Positions 21,895-29,679 of a DNA stretch of 39,864 nucleotides are shown piece after piece. The DNA is from an uncultured Thermoleophilia bacterium. Its GTDB lineage: Bacteria > Actinomycetota > Thermoleophilia > UBA2241. The stretch's first letter is position 1. Each line of letters opens with the position of its first letter. The DNA is taken from NCBI GenBank assembly GCA_903927755.1, contig CAIYOD010000038.1, forward strand, positions 1-39,864, given 5' to 3'. The notes beneath the pieces were generated by a model. The model was not told the origin of the DNA. It worked only from the letters and a program-made list of their open reading frames with translations, and ran no database searches. The position numbers were made by a program, and so were the translations under genes.

Positions 21895-23316
21895 ATGGAG
21901 CTCTCCGATGTGCGCTGTCTCGCCGTGCTCGGCCTGCGCCGGAGCGGCAGGCCCGCGGCGCTGCTGGCGCGCCGGGAGCTGCCGGCGGCGCGCATCGTCG
22001 CTCTCGATGAGGGCGCGCCACCCGACGACGACACCGTGGAGGTGCTCGAGGCCGCCGGCATCCGGGTCCTGACGGGACCGGCGGCCGTGCTGCCCGAGGC
22101 CGCCGGGCTGCTGGTCAAGAGTCCCGGCGTCCCCGACTCGAGCGCCGCGGTCCAGGAGTCGTTGCGCCGCGGTGTCCCGCTGTGGAGCGAGGTCGAGTTC
22201 GCCTGCCGCTTCCTTCCCAACCCCGTGGTCGGCATCACCGGTACCAACGGCAAGACCACGACCACCGAGCTGACGGGGGCCATCTACCGGGACGGCAGAC
22301 TGCCGGTCGCGGTGGGCGGCAACATCGGGCACGCGCTCGCGGCGATGCCCGGTGCGATCTCCCCCGACGCGGTGGTCGTGGCCGAGCTCTCCAGCTTCCA
22401 GCTCGAGCACATCGAGCGCTTCCGGCCGGCCGTGGCCGTCCTGCTCAACCTGACCGAGGATCACCTCGACCGGCACGGCACCTACCGCGCCTACGTGGAC
22501 GCCAAGCTGCGCATCTTCGAGAACCAGGAGCCGCGCGACGCCGCGCTCCTGTGCGCCGACGACGACGGGATCCTTGCCGAGCTGGCCGCCGGCCGTCTGC
22601 GTGGGCACGGCCGCAGGGGCTGGTTCTCGGCCCAGCCCGGCCTCACCGAGGGACCCGACGGGGAGATGCTGGTCGCGGGTGTCGGCTCGGACGACGTCCT
22701 GTGGCTGAGCGTCCGCGGCGAGCTCCGGCGCCTCTGCCGCCGCGACGAGCTCTCGCTGCGCGGCGACCACAACCTGCTCAACTCGCTGGCCGCGGCGGCC
22801 GCCGCCTGCGCCGCCGGCGCCCCCGTCTCCGCGGCGGCGGCCACGCTGCGCAGCTTCGAAGGCGTGCCGCATCGCCTCCAGGTCGGCGGCGGCGTCGAGG
22901 GCGTCACCTACGTCAACGACTCCAAGGCCACCAACGTGGACGCGACGCTCAAGGCGCTCACCGCCTACTCGGGCGGCGTGCATCTCATCCTGGGCGGCTA
23001 CGACAAGGGCGCGGAGTACGACGAGCTGGCCGCCGCGACCGAAGGACGGGTGCTCGAGGTGCTGCTCATCGGCGCGACGGCTCCGCAGCTCGAGGCGGCC
23101 TTCGCCGCCCGGGCCGCCGCGGTCGGGTCGCGCGCCACTCCCTACGTCCGCTGCGGCGACCTCGAGACCGCCGTCAAGACCGCCGCCGCGGCGGCCTCGC
23201 CCGGAGACATCGTGCTCCTCAGCCCCGCCTGCGCGAGCTGGGATCAGTACAGGGACTATGAGCAGCGCGGCGAACAATTCCTCAGGCTGGTGCGCGAGCT
23301 GAAAGCAAGGAGCTGA
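21895..23316 (+). CDS. murD: UDP-MurNAc-L-alanine--D-glutamate ligase
   Basis: This 473-residue ligase adds D-Glu to UDP-MurNAc-L-Ala. It has the N-terminal nucleotide-like domain with VKSPGVPDSSAAVQE, the ATP site GITGTNGKTTTTEL near residue 115, ELSSFQLE, NLTEDHLDRHG and NDSKATNVDATLKAL. The C-terminal LSPACASWDQYRDYEQRGEQF is the MurD signature. Between the mraY stop and the ATG there is a run of eight Gs (21885-21892), which contains the ribosome-binding site. The order mraY-murD-ftsW-murG is the common one. Confidence 0.95.
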   Translation: MELSDVRCLAVLGLRRSGRPAALLARRELPAARIVALDEGAPPDDDTVEVLEAAGIRVLTGPAAVLPEAAGLLVKSPGVPDSSAAVQESLRRGVPLWSEVEFACRFLPNPVVGITGTNGKTTTTELTGAIYRDGRLPVAVGGNIGHALAAMPGAISPDAVVVAELSSFQLEHIERFRPAVAVLLNLTEDHLDRHGTYRAYVDAKLRIFENQEPRDAALLCADDDGILAELAAGRLRGHGRRGWFSAQPGLTEGPDGEMLVAGVGSDDVLWLSVRGELRRLCRRDELSLRGDHNLLNSLAAAAAACAAGAPVSAAAATLRSFEGVPHRLQVGGGVEGVTYVNDSKATNVDATLKALTAYSGGVHLILGGYDKGAEYDELAAATEGRVLEVLLIGATAPQLEAAFAARAAAVGSRATPYVRCGDLETAVKTAAAAASPGDIVLLSPACASWDQYRDYEQRGEQFLRLVRELKARS

Positions 23317-23322
23317 GGCCAC

Positions 23323-24810
23323 GTGAGGTCTTCCGGGCGCGGGGCCGAGCACGTCGATCTTGACCACCTCGACTGGATCGAGGACGCCCCGCGGCGCACG
23401 CGATCAGGCGACCGTAGGGCCTCGGAGCGGCGGAGCGCGCCGGGCCGGGCGCCGGCCCAGGAACGTCGCGCCTCCGAACGTCGATCGGGAGAGCGCCGCG
23501 GTCCCGCGGGCGCCTCGAAGAGCGCCTCCGCGGGCGCCGCCCCCTCCAAGAGAAGTCCGGAGCGTCGCTCGCCTGCCGGCCGCGCGGCCCCTCGCCGCGC
23601 GGCGAAGCCGCCGGTCCCCGTCCTCGGGCCCGGCGTCGTCGAGCGCCGGGCGCTGATGCTCGTCACCTTCCTGCTCGTCGTGTACGGCCTCGTCATGGCC
23701 TACAGCGCTTCGGCCGCCCAGGCCTACTTCGAGCACGGCAGCAGCTTCTACATGTTCGGCCGCCAGGTGGCTTGGGTGTGCATCGGCGTAGGAGCGATGT
23801 ATGTGCTCTCGCGCGTCGACTACGCCTGGTTCCGCAAGGCCGCCGTGCCGCTCGCGGGGCTCGCCCTCGCCGGCCTCCTGCTCGTCCTCGTGCCCGGCAT
23901 CGGCAGCGTCATCAACGGCGCCCGCCGCTGGATCTATCTCGGTGGTCAGGGCCTCCAGCCCAGCGAGTTCGCCAAGCTCGCCGCGGTCGTGCTCGTGGCG
24001 GCGCTCATCGTGAAGCGGCCGCAGGAAGTCCTGAATCTCAAAGGCTTCCTGCGGCTGGTCGGCATCGGCATCGTGCCGGCCGCGGCCCTCATCATGCTCG
24101 AGCCTGACCTGGGCACGACGCTCGTGCTCGTGACCGCCGTCGTGGCTGTACTCGTCGCCGGCGGCGCCCCGCTGCGCTATCTCTTCGGGCTCATCGCCGT
24201 CGGATTTTTCGCGGTCCTCGCGCTGATCGCCGTGGAGCCGTACAGGCTCGAGCGCCTTGTCACCTTCCTCGATCCCTGGAAGGACCCGCAGGGCAGCGGC
24301 TTCCAGGCGACGCAGTCGCTGATCTCCATCGCCTCGGGGCGGGTCTTCGGCGTCGGCCTCGGCAACTCGGTGCAGAAGTTCGGGTTCCTGCCCGAGCAGA
24401 CCACCGACATGATCACGGGCATCATCGGCGAAGAGCTCGGACTCATCGGTCTGCTCGTGCTGCTGGCGCTGTACGCCGCGCTTGCCTGGGCGTGTTTTCG
24501 CATCGCCCTCAACTGCAAGGACCTGTTCGGCAAGCTGCTCGCGACCGGCATCACGGCGATCATCATCGGCCAGGCGTGCATCAACGTGGGCGCCGCCCTC
24601 GGTCTGCTGCCGCTGACCGGCGTGCCGCTGCCGCTGGTCTCGCTGGGAGGAACCAGCATGCTGGTGGTTCTCGCCGGCCTCGGGATCGTACTCAACATCG
24701 CCACCAATCGAAGGAGTCACATTGCCGTCAGCGCTCAGCGGCGCGACCGTTCTGCTGGCAGCAGGGGGGACCGGAGGTCACCTCCAGCCGGCGCTCGCCG
24801 TCGCGGCTGA
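23323..24810 (+). CDS. ftsW: Septal peptidoglycan polymerase FtsW, long basic N-terminus
   Basis: This 495-residue SEDS-family protein polymerises lipid II at the septum with FtsI. The membrane part begins near residue 108 (ALMLVTFLLVVYGLVMAYSASA) and has about ten segments. Signature stretches are NGARRWIYLGGQGLQPSEFAKLA, MLEPDLGTTLVL, and PEQTTDMITGIIGEELGLIG. The first 107 residues are unusual: a very basic, disordered-looking tail with repeats of the RRASERRS type (two close copies plus SGERRG). The end is also basic (RRDRSAGSRGDRRSPP). GTG at 23323 follows murD by six bases. The last 89 bases overlap the murG gene. The tail start is uncertain; starts inside it are possible. Confidence 0.92.
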   Translation: MRSSGRGAEHVDLDHLDWIEDAPRRTRSGDRRASERRSAPGRAPAQERRASERRSGERRGPAGASKSASAGAAPSKRSPERRSPAGRAAPRRAAKPPVPVLGPGVVERRALMLVTFLLVVYGLVMAYSASAAQAYFEHGSSFYMFGRQVAWVCIGVGAMYVLSRVDYAWFRKAAVPLAGLALAGLLLVLVPGIGSVINGARRWIYLGGQGLQPSEFAKLAAVVLVAALIVKRPQEVLNLKGFLRLVGIGIVPAAALIMLEPDLGTTLVLVTAVVAVLVAGGAPLRYLFGLIAVGFFAVLALIAVEPYRLERLVTFLDPWKDPQGSGFQATQSLISIASGRVFGVGLGNSVQKFGFLPEQTTDMITGIIGEELGLIGLLVLLALYAALAWACFRIALNCKDLFGKLLATGITAIIIGQACINVGAALGLLPLTGVPLPLVSLGGTSMLVVLAGLGIVLNIATNRRSHIAVSAQRRDRSAGSRGDRRSPPAGARRRG

Positions 24811-25828
24811 GGCGCAGGCCCGGGGCGCGCGCGTCGTCGTCGTGACGACGCCGTCCCAGGTCGAGCGCGTCCGCGAGCAGTACACGACCTACGCGCTCGA
24901 GCTCAAGGGGTTCGAGCGGCGCGTCGACGTCCGCGCCTACGCGCGCACGTTCAAGCTGCTGGGCGCCGCCGTGCCGCACGTCCGGCGAATCCTCAAGGAG
25001 GCACGGCCGGACGTGGCCATCGGCGGTGGCGGCTTCGCCAGCGGCCCGGTGGTCGCGGTCGCCGCGGCGAGCGGGGTGCCGGGTCTGGCGCTCGAAGCCG
25101 ACGCTCATCTCGGCGTGGCCAACCGTCTGCTGAAGCCGTTCGTCCGGCGCTTCTGCCTGAGCTTCCCCATCCCGGGGCTGGAGCCGCCCCGCTACGTCGT
25201 GACAGGGCGGCCGCTCAGTCCGGGGCAGCTGGACGCGACGCCGGAGGAGGGGCGCGAGGCCTTCGAGCTGCGCGCCGATCTGCCGGTCGTGCTGGCCTTC
25301 GGCGGCAGCCAGGGCGCGCAGAGCATCAACCGAGCCTGCGTCGATGCCTTCGGCGGCAAGGAGCTGGAGTTCCAGCTCGTGCACGTGTGCGGGCCGAGGA
25401 ACGCGGATGCCGTCCGGCAGGATCTCGAGGAGCGCGGGGAGCGGTTTGAGCGCTACCGCCTGGTGCCCTACACTGACCGCCTGGCCGCCGCCATGGCGGC
25501 GGCCGATCTGGTCGTGGCGCGCTCGGGCGGCTCGGTCGCCGAGCTGGTCGCTCTCGGCAAGCCCGCGATCCTGGTGCCGTATCCGTTCGCCACCGCCGAC
25601 CACCAGCGCAAGAACGCGCAGGAGATGGTCGCCGGCGGCGCCGCGCTCCTGGTGGACGACGCCGAGCTCGACGGCGCGCTGCTGGCGCGCCTGACCGTCG
25701 AGCTGCTCGGCGACCGCGAGCGTCTTGCGGCGATGGCGGCGGCGAGCGCGACGCTGGGCAGGCCGGATGCCGCGCAGCGGGTGGCCGACCAGATCGAAGA
25801 CGTCCTGACGAGAAGACGGCGAAGGTGA
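24722..25828 (+). CDS. murG: UDP-GlcNAc transferase MurG
   Basis: This 368-residue GT28 enzyme adds GlcNAc to lipid I, giving lipid II, on the cytosolic membrane face. The N-terminal GGTGGHLQPALAVA, IGGGGFASGPV, and the C-terminal FGGSQGAQSIN and ARSGGSVAELVALGKPAILVPYP are all present. A TTG start at 24722 has AAGGAG five bases before it. This start lies inside ftsW, so the two genes overlap by 89 bases in different frames, a long overlap for essential genes. Its stop overlaps the upstream GTG of murC. Length and motifs are normal. Confidence 0.95.
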   Translation: MPSALSGATVLLAAGGTGGHLQPALAVAAEAQARGARVVVVTTPSQVERVREQYTTYALELKGFERRVDVRAYARTFKLLGAAVPHVRRILKEARPDVAIGGGGFASGPVVAVAAASGVPGLALEADAHLGVANRLLKPFVRRFCLSFPIPGLEPPRYVVTGRPLSPGQLDATPEEGREAFELRADLPVVLAFGGSQGAQSINRACVDAFGGKELEFQLVHVCGPRNADAVRQDLEERGERFERYRLVPYTDRLAAAMAAADLVVARSGGSVAELVALGKPAILVPYPFATADHQRKNAQEMVAGGAALLVDDAELDGALLARLTVELLGDRERLAAMAAASATLGRPDAAQRVADQIEDVLTRRRRR

Positions 25829-25836
25829 GGGGCTCG

Positions 25837-27249
25837 ATGAGCGACGACGCGGTGAGAGACTTCCCGCAGCCGGTCCACTTCATCGGTATCGGAGGCGCCG
25901 GCATGAGCGGCATCGCCGCGGTGCTGGCGGAGCTGGGCGTCGACGTGCGCGGCTCCGATCTCAAGGCCTCACGGTACACCCGGCTTCTGACCGGGGCCGG
26001 TGTGCCGGTGACCGTGGGTCACGACGCCGCCAACCTCGGAGACGCCGCCCTCGTCGTCACGTCCACGGCGATCGGCGACGCCAATCCGGAGCTGCGCGCG
26101 GCGCGCGCCGCCGGCCTGCCCGTGCTGCGGCGCGCCGAGATGCTCGCCCGCGTCATGGAGCTCCGCCGCGGCATCGCCGTGGCCGGCACCCACGGCAAGA
26201 CCACGACGTCCTCCATGATCTCCCACGTGCTGCACAAGGCGGGGATGGACCCGACCTTCCTCGTCGGCGGCGAGCTCAACGACATCGGCTCCAACGCCGG
26301 TGTGGGGAAGGGCGAGTGGCTCGTGGCCGAGGCCGACGAGAGCGACGGCAGCCTGCTGTTCCTGCGCCCGGAAGTCGCGATCGTGGCGAACGTGGAGCTC
26401 GACCACCACGCCAACTACGGCTGTCTGGACGACGTCCACGACGTGTTCCGCCGGTTCGTCGCTCTGCTGCCCGAGGACGGCCTGCTCGTGCTCGTGGCGG
26501 ACAGCGGCGGGGAGGGGCTTGCCGAGTACACGCCCGCGCGCGTGGTGATCGTGGGCCTCGAGACCGGCGATCTGCGCGCCGACATCGAGCACGTGGACGA
26601 TCGCGGCAGCGTCTTCATGGTCCGCGACGGGCGCGGCGAGTCTCTCGCGCGCGTCGAGCTCAAGGTGCCCGGCGAGCACAACGTCCTCAACGCCATGACC
26701 GCGCTGGCCGTGCTGCGGCACGCCGGCGTGACCCCGGAAGAAGCAGCGCCGCACCTGCTCACGTTCAGCGGCGCCGCCCGCCGCTTCCAGTACATCGGCG
26801 AGCACGACGGCGTCCTCGTCGTCGACGACTACGCCCACCACCCCACGGAGATCGCCGCGACGCTCACCGCCGCCATGAAGGGCGGTCACGAGCGCGTGAT
26901 CGCGATCTTCCAGCCGCACCTGTTCTCGCGCACCCGTTACCTGCAGCGCGAGTTCGGCCGCGCGCTCACGCTCGCCGACGAGGCGATCGTGACCGAGATC
27001 TTCGCGGCGCGCGAGGAGCCCGAGCCCGGCGTGAGCGGCAAGCTCATCGTCGATGCTTACCTCGCGGAGCGCCCCGGAGGCCCGGTCTCGTTCCTGCCGC
27101 GCCTGAGCGACGTGGTGGCCCGCCTGGCGCCGCGTGTGCGGCCCGGCGACCTCGTGCTCACCCTGGGCGCCGGGGACGTGTTCCACGCCGGCGAACAGCT
27201 TCTCGCCACGCTCGAGGGGCAAGGGGAAGAGGCGGCCGGCGCCGAATAG
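25837..27249 (+). CDS. murC: UDP-MurNAc--L-alanine ligase
   Basis: This 470-residue ligase joins L-Ala to UDP-MurNAc, the first step of the stem peptide. It opens with VHFIGIGGAGMSGIAAVLAELG, has the ATP site GTHGKTTTSSMI near 117, ADESDGSLLFLRPE and NVELDHHANY. The FNGAARRFQ-like segment here reads FSGAARRFQYIG, followed by VVDDYAHHPTEIAATL, and QPHLFSRTRYL. ATG at 25837 with GAGGGG five bases upstream is favoured over an in-frame GTG at 25825. No murB follows, although murB is often next in this cluster. It is 39 bases before ftsQ. Confidence 0.95.
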   Translation: MSDDAVRDFPQPVHFIGIGGAGMSGIAAVLAELGVDVRGSDLKASRYTRLLTGAGVPVTVGHDAANLGDAALVVTSTAIGDANPELRAARAAGLPVLRRAEMLARVMELRRGIAVAGTHGKTTTSSMISHVLHKAGMDPTFLVGGELNDIGSNAGVGKGEWLVAEADESDGSLLFLRPEVAIVANVELDHHANYGCLDDVHDVFRRFVALLPEDGLLVLVADSGGEGLAEYTPARVVIVGLETGDLRADIEHVDDRGSVFMVRDGRGESLARVELKVPGEHNVLNAMTALAVLRHAGVTPEEAAPHLLTFSGAARRFQYIGEHDGVLVVDDYAHHPTEIAATLTAAMKGGHERVIAIFQPHLFSRTRYLQREFGRALTLADEAIVTEIFAAREEPEPGVSGKLIVDAYLAERPGGPVSFLPRLSDVVARLAPRVRPGDLVLTLGAGDVFHAGEQLLATLEGQGEEAAGAE

Positions 27250-27288
27250 TCAGGGGTACTTCGCAACCCCCGACCGAGGGCCGGCGCC

Positions 27289-28209
27289 ATGACGAGGGCA
27301 CGCCGGGCGAGCCGCCCGCGATTCCGTCTGCTACCCACCCTGCTGCTCACCCTGGCGATCCTGGGCGTGCCGACGGTGGTGTACGCGTTGGGCCGGAACT
27401 CTTCGTCGTTCGACATCGTGCACGTGCGCGTCGCCGGCACGCACCTCATCCGAGACAAGCGCGCCTTGCGTCTGCTCACTCGCGAGTACGCCGGCCACAA
27501 CCTCTTCACCGTGACGGGCGGCGACGTGCGCAAGACGCTCGCCCCGCTCCGCCTCATTGCCGACGCGACCGTGGACCGCGACTTCCCGGACACCCTCTCC
27601 GTGACGGTCACCGAGTACGAGCCGGCGGCCTACGCCCTGGCCGGCGACCGCTGGTACGTCCTCGACGAGAGCGGCTACGTGATCTGCACCGCCGCGGAGG
27701 CCGCCGCTCAACTCGGCGCCGCCGGGAAGCCGGCCGCCGGTGCGTCGGCCTCGGCGTCGCCGGAGCCCTCGACGAGCCTCGCGCCGGGCGAGACCGCGAC
27801 GCCGGAGGCCACCGACGCCGCGGAGACCGGCGACGGCGGATCCAAGACGGCGCGCCTCGTCCATGGCCCCGCGGACGCGCCGTTGCCGCTGCCCCGGCTC
27901 GCCGTTTCCGGCAGGGTCCGTGATGGAGTCGTCCTCGACGACAAGGCGACGGCCGAGATGCTCCGTGTGATCAGCGCGCTGCCCGGCTCTCTGCGCCGCA
28001 AGCTGGCCACGGTGGAGGACGACGACGGCCAGCTCACTCTGCGTTTCTCCGGCGGCCCGGTCGCCGTCTGGGGTGACGCCGAGCGCACGCTGGCCAAGAC
28101 CGTGGCCCTGCGCGCGGTGCTGGGTGAGTACGCCGAGGCGGGCAAGACCTGTACCCGACTGGACCTCTCGATCCCCGACCGGACGCTCGCCAAGCCGGTC
28201 CTCCAGTGA
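27289..28209 (+). CDS. ftsQ: Cell division protein FtsQ with a low-complexity insert
   Basis: This 306-residue bitopic protein has a basic tail, a membrane segment (LLPTLLLTLAILGVPTVVYALG, about 14-35) and a POTRA domain (FDIVHVRVAGTHLI to ATVDRDFPDTLSVTVTEYEPAAY). FtsQ links FtsL/DivIC and the septal synthases. After VLDESGYVIC (about 132) comes an insert of roughly 60 residues, rich in Ala, Ser, Pro, Thr and Glu. The second FtsQ domain then resumes at LPRLAVSGRV. In usual FtsQ these parts are adjacent. It sits between murC and ftsZ; ftsA is absent, as in actinobacteria. GAGGG about nine bases before the ATG serves as ribosome-binding site. Confidence 0.87.
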   Translation: MTRARRASRPRFRLLPTLLLTLAILGVPTVVYALGRNSSSFDIVHVRVAGTHLIRDKRALRLLTREYAGHNLFTVTGGDVRKTLAPLRLIADATVDRDFPDTLSVTVTEYEPAAYALAGDRWYVLDESGYVICTAAEAAAQLGAAGKPAAGASASASPEPSTSLAPGETATPEATDAAETGDGGSKTARLVHGPADAPLPLPRLAVSGRVRDGVVLDDKATAEMLRVISALPGSLRRKLATVEDDDGQLTLRFSGGPVAVWGDAERTLAKTVALRAVLGEYAEAGKTCTRLDLSIPDRTLAKPVLQ

Positions 28210-28274
28210 GGGTGGAGACTCAGTTCAAGCACTGGTCGAGTCGAGGGGCGCGAGTGGTGTCGCGCGGGCCTTGT

Positions 28275-28303
28275 TTGACACCCCCAAGGGCCGTGGGTAT
28301 GGT
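28275..28303 (+). promoter_or_regulatory. Strong promoter of ftsZ
   Basis: TTGACA (28275-28280), exactly 17 bases, TATGGT (28298-28303): a consensus -35 and a good -10, the best promoter in the window. It gives a leader of about 170 bases before ftsZ. Confidence 0.75.
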
Positions 28304-28478
28304 AAATCGACGGTCGGGTCACCAGGTCTCGATGGCCGTGTTCATCAGCAAGGAATCGCTGCAAACAGAGTTGTTTCTTGACGCTTATGCAGAATAAAGC
28401 AGCAACACTCAAGCGGGGCTTGAGGGTTCGCCAAGGGTCTCGACGGCGAGTCTCGACCACGACAGGAGGGTCATCACG
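28304..28478 (+). promoter_or_regulatory. Long 5' leader of ftsZ
   Basis: The leader is locally AT-richer around 28345-28405 and holds CTCAAGC-GGG-GCTTGAG (28408-28424), a 7-bp hairpin. Two copies of GTCTCGAC follow, 13 bases apart, then AGGAGGG (28464-28470). A second TTGACG at about 28378 may belong to another promoter, but its -10 is poor. No convincing gene is present here. Confidence 0.4.
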
Positions 28479-29567
28479 ATGATCGACGCGTCAGCGAACT
28501 ATCTCGCCGTCATCAAGGTCGTGGGAGTGGGCGGCGGCGGCACCAATGCCGTCAACCGCATGGTCGACGCAGGGCTGCGCGGCGTCGAGTTCATCGCCGT
28601 CAACACCGACGCCCAGGCGCTCCAGATGTGCGATGCCGACGTCAAGATCCACATCGGCAGCAAGATCACGCGTGGCCTCGGCGCCGGCGCCAACCCGACC
28701 ATCGGCTACCAGGCCGCGATGGAGAGCAAGGACGAGCTGCGCGACGCGCTCAAGGGCGCGGACATGATCTTCGTGACCGCCGGCAAGGGTGGCGGCACCG
28801 GCACGGGGGCCGCCCCGGTCATCGCCGAGCTGGCCAAGGAGCTCTCGGCGCTCACCGTCGGCGTCGTCACGCGGCCGTTCGCCTTTGAGGGCAAGCGCCG
28901 CGCGCGCCAGGCTTCGGACGGCATCCAGAGCCTGCGCGACAAGGTCGACACGCTGATCGTGATCCCGAACGACCGGCTGCTGCAGGTGGTCGAGCGGCGC
29001 ACCTCCGTGATCGAGGCCTTCAAGGTGGCCGACGACGTGCTGCGCCAGGGCGTGCAGGGCATCACCGACCTCATCACGGTTCCCGGCCTCATCAACCTCG
29101 ACTTCGCCGACGTGCGCACCATCATGAAGGACGCCGGTTCGGCGCTCATGGGCATCGGTGTGGCCGGCGGCGAGAACCGCGCCGTCGAGGCTGCGCGGGC
29201 GGCGGTCAGCTCGCCGCTCCTCGAGGCCAGCGTCGAGGGCGCCCGCGGCATCCTGCTCAACATCACCGGCGGCAACGACCTGGGGCTGTTCGAGATCAAT
29301 GAGGCGGCCGAGATCATCAGCAGCGCCGCCGACGCCGACTGCAACATCATCTTCGGCGCCGTCATCGACCCGTCGCTGGGCGACGAGGTTCGCGTGACCG
29401 TGATCGCGACCGGTTTCGACCGGCCGGTGTCCGGTGAGCAGCCGGCCAGGCAGGAGACTCAAGAACGGGAGCCCAAGGGAACGCCGCTGTTCGCGGAGGA
29501 GTCCAAGCCCTCCTTCGACGTGGACGACGACGTCCTCGACATCCCGAGCTTCCTGCGCGACCACTGA
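28479..29567 (+). CDS. ftsZ: Cell division GTPase FtsZ
   Basis: This 362-residue tubulin homologue forms the division ring. The N-terminal [15 protein letters not shown], the GTP-binding [13 protein letters not shown] near 104-113, and the T7 synergy loop [11 protein letters not shown] near 206-216 are present. The C-terminal conserved peptide [14 protein letters not shown] is at the very end and would bind SepF or another membrane tether, because FtsA is not seen. An AGGAGGG site lies eight bases before the ATG. Unlike typical actinobacteria, the next genes are secD-secF and not the yggS-sepF-divIVA group. Length and motifs are normal. Confidence 0.97.
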   Translation: MIDASANYLAVIKVVGVGGGGTNAVNRMVDAGLRGVEFIAVNTDAQALQMCDADVKIHIGSKITRGLGAGANPTIGYQAAMESKDELRDALKGADMIFVTAGKGGGTGTGAAPVIAELAKELSALTVGVVTRPFAFEGKRRARQASDGIQSLRDKVDTLIVIPNDRLLQVVERRTSVIEAFKVADDVLRQGVQGITDLITVPGLINLDFADVRTIMKDAGSALMGIGVAGGENRAVEAARAAVSSPLLEASVEGARGILLNITGGNDLGLFEINEAAEIISSAADADCNIIFGAVIDPSLGDEVRVTVIATGFDRPVSGEQPARQETQEREPKGTPLFAEESKPSFDVDDDVLDIPSFLRDH

Positions 29568-29606
29568 ACCCACACGTGCGATCAAGCGTCTCTCCGCGTG
29601 CGCAAG

Positions 29607-29635
29607 TTGCGGCGCCCCAGTGCGTCCGGTACGCT
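29607..29635 (+). promoter_or_regulatory. Promoter of secD-secF
   Basis: TTGCGG (29607-29612), 17 bases, TACGCT (29630-29635). Transcription would begin near 29642, at the foot of the hairpin described next. Confidence 0.6.
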
Positions 29636-29640
29636 CTACC

Positions 29641-29668
29641 GCCTGACGGCCCAGACAGGGCCGCAGGC
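29641..29668 (+). promoter_or_regulatory. Hairpin at the 5' end of the secDF mRNA
   Basis: GCCTG (29641-29645) and CGGCCC (29647-29652) pair with GGGCCG (29658-29663) and CAGGC (29664-29668) around the loop AGACA, with one bulged A. It would fold as the very first part of the message, 11 bases before the secD GTG, where no good ribosome-binding site is seen. Confidence 0.5.
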
Positions 29669-29679
29669 TGCGTGAACAT

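Noticed and set aside
28206-28397. 63-codon frame between ftsQ and ftsZ
   Set aside because: It runs through the ftsZ promoter, has no ribosome-binding site, weak third-position bias and no recognisable domain.
14445-29567. A novel system hidden in the dcw cluster
   Set aside because: All genes from mraZ to ftsZ have clear family motifs and the usual order; only tails, the FtsQ insert, overlaps and promoters are unusual.
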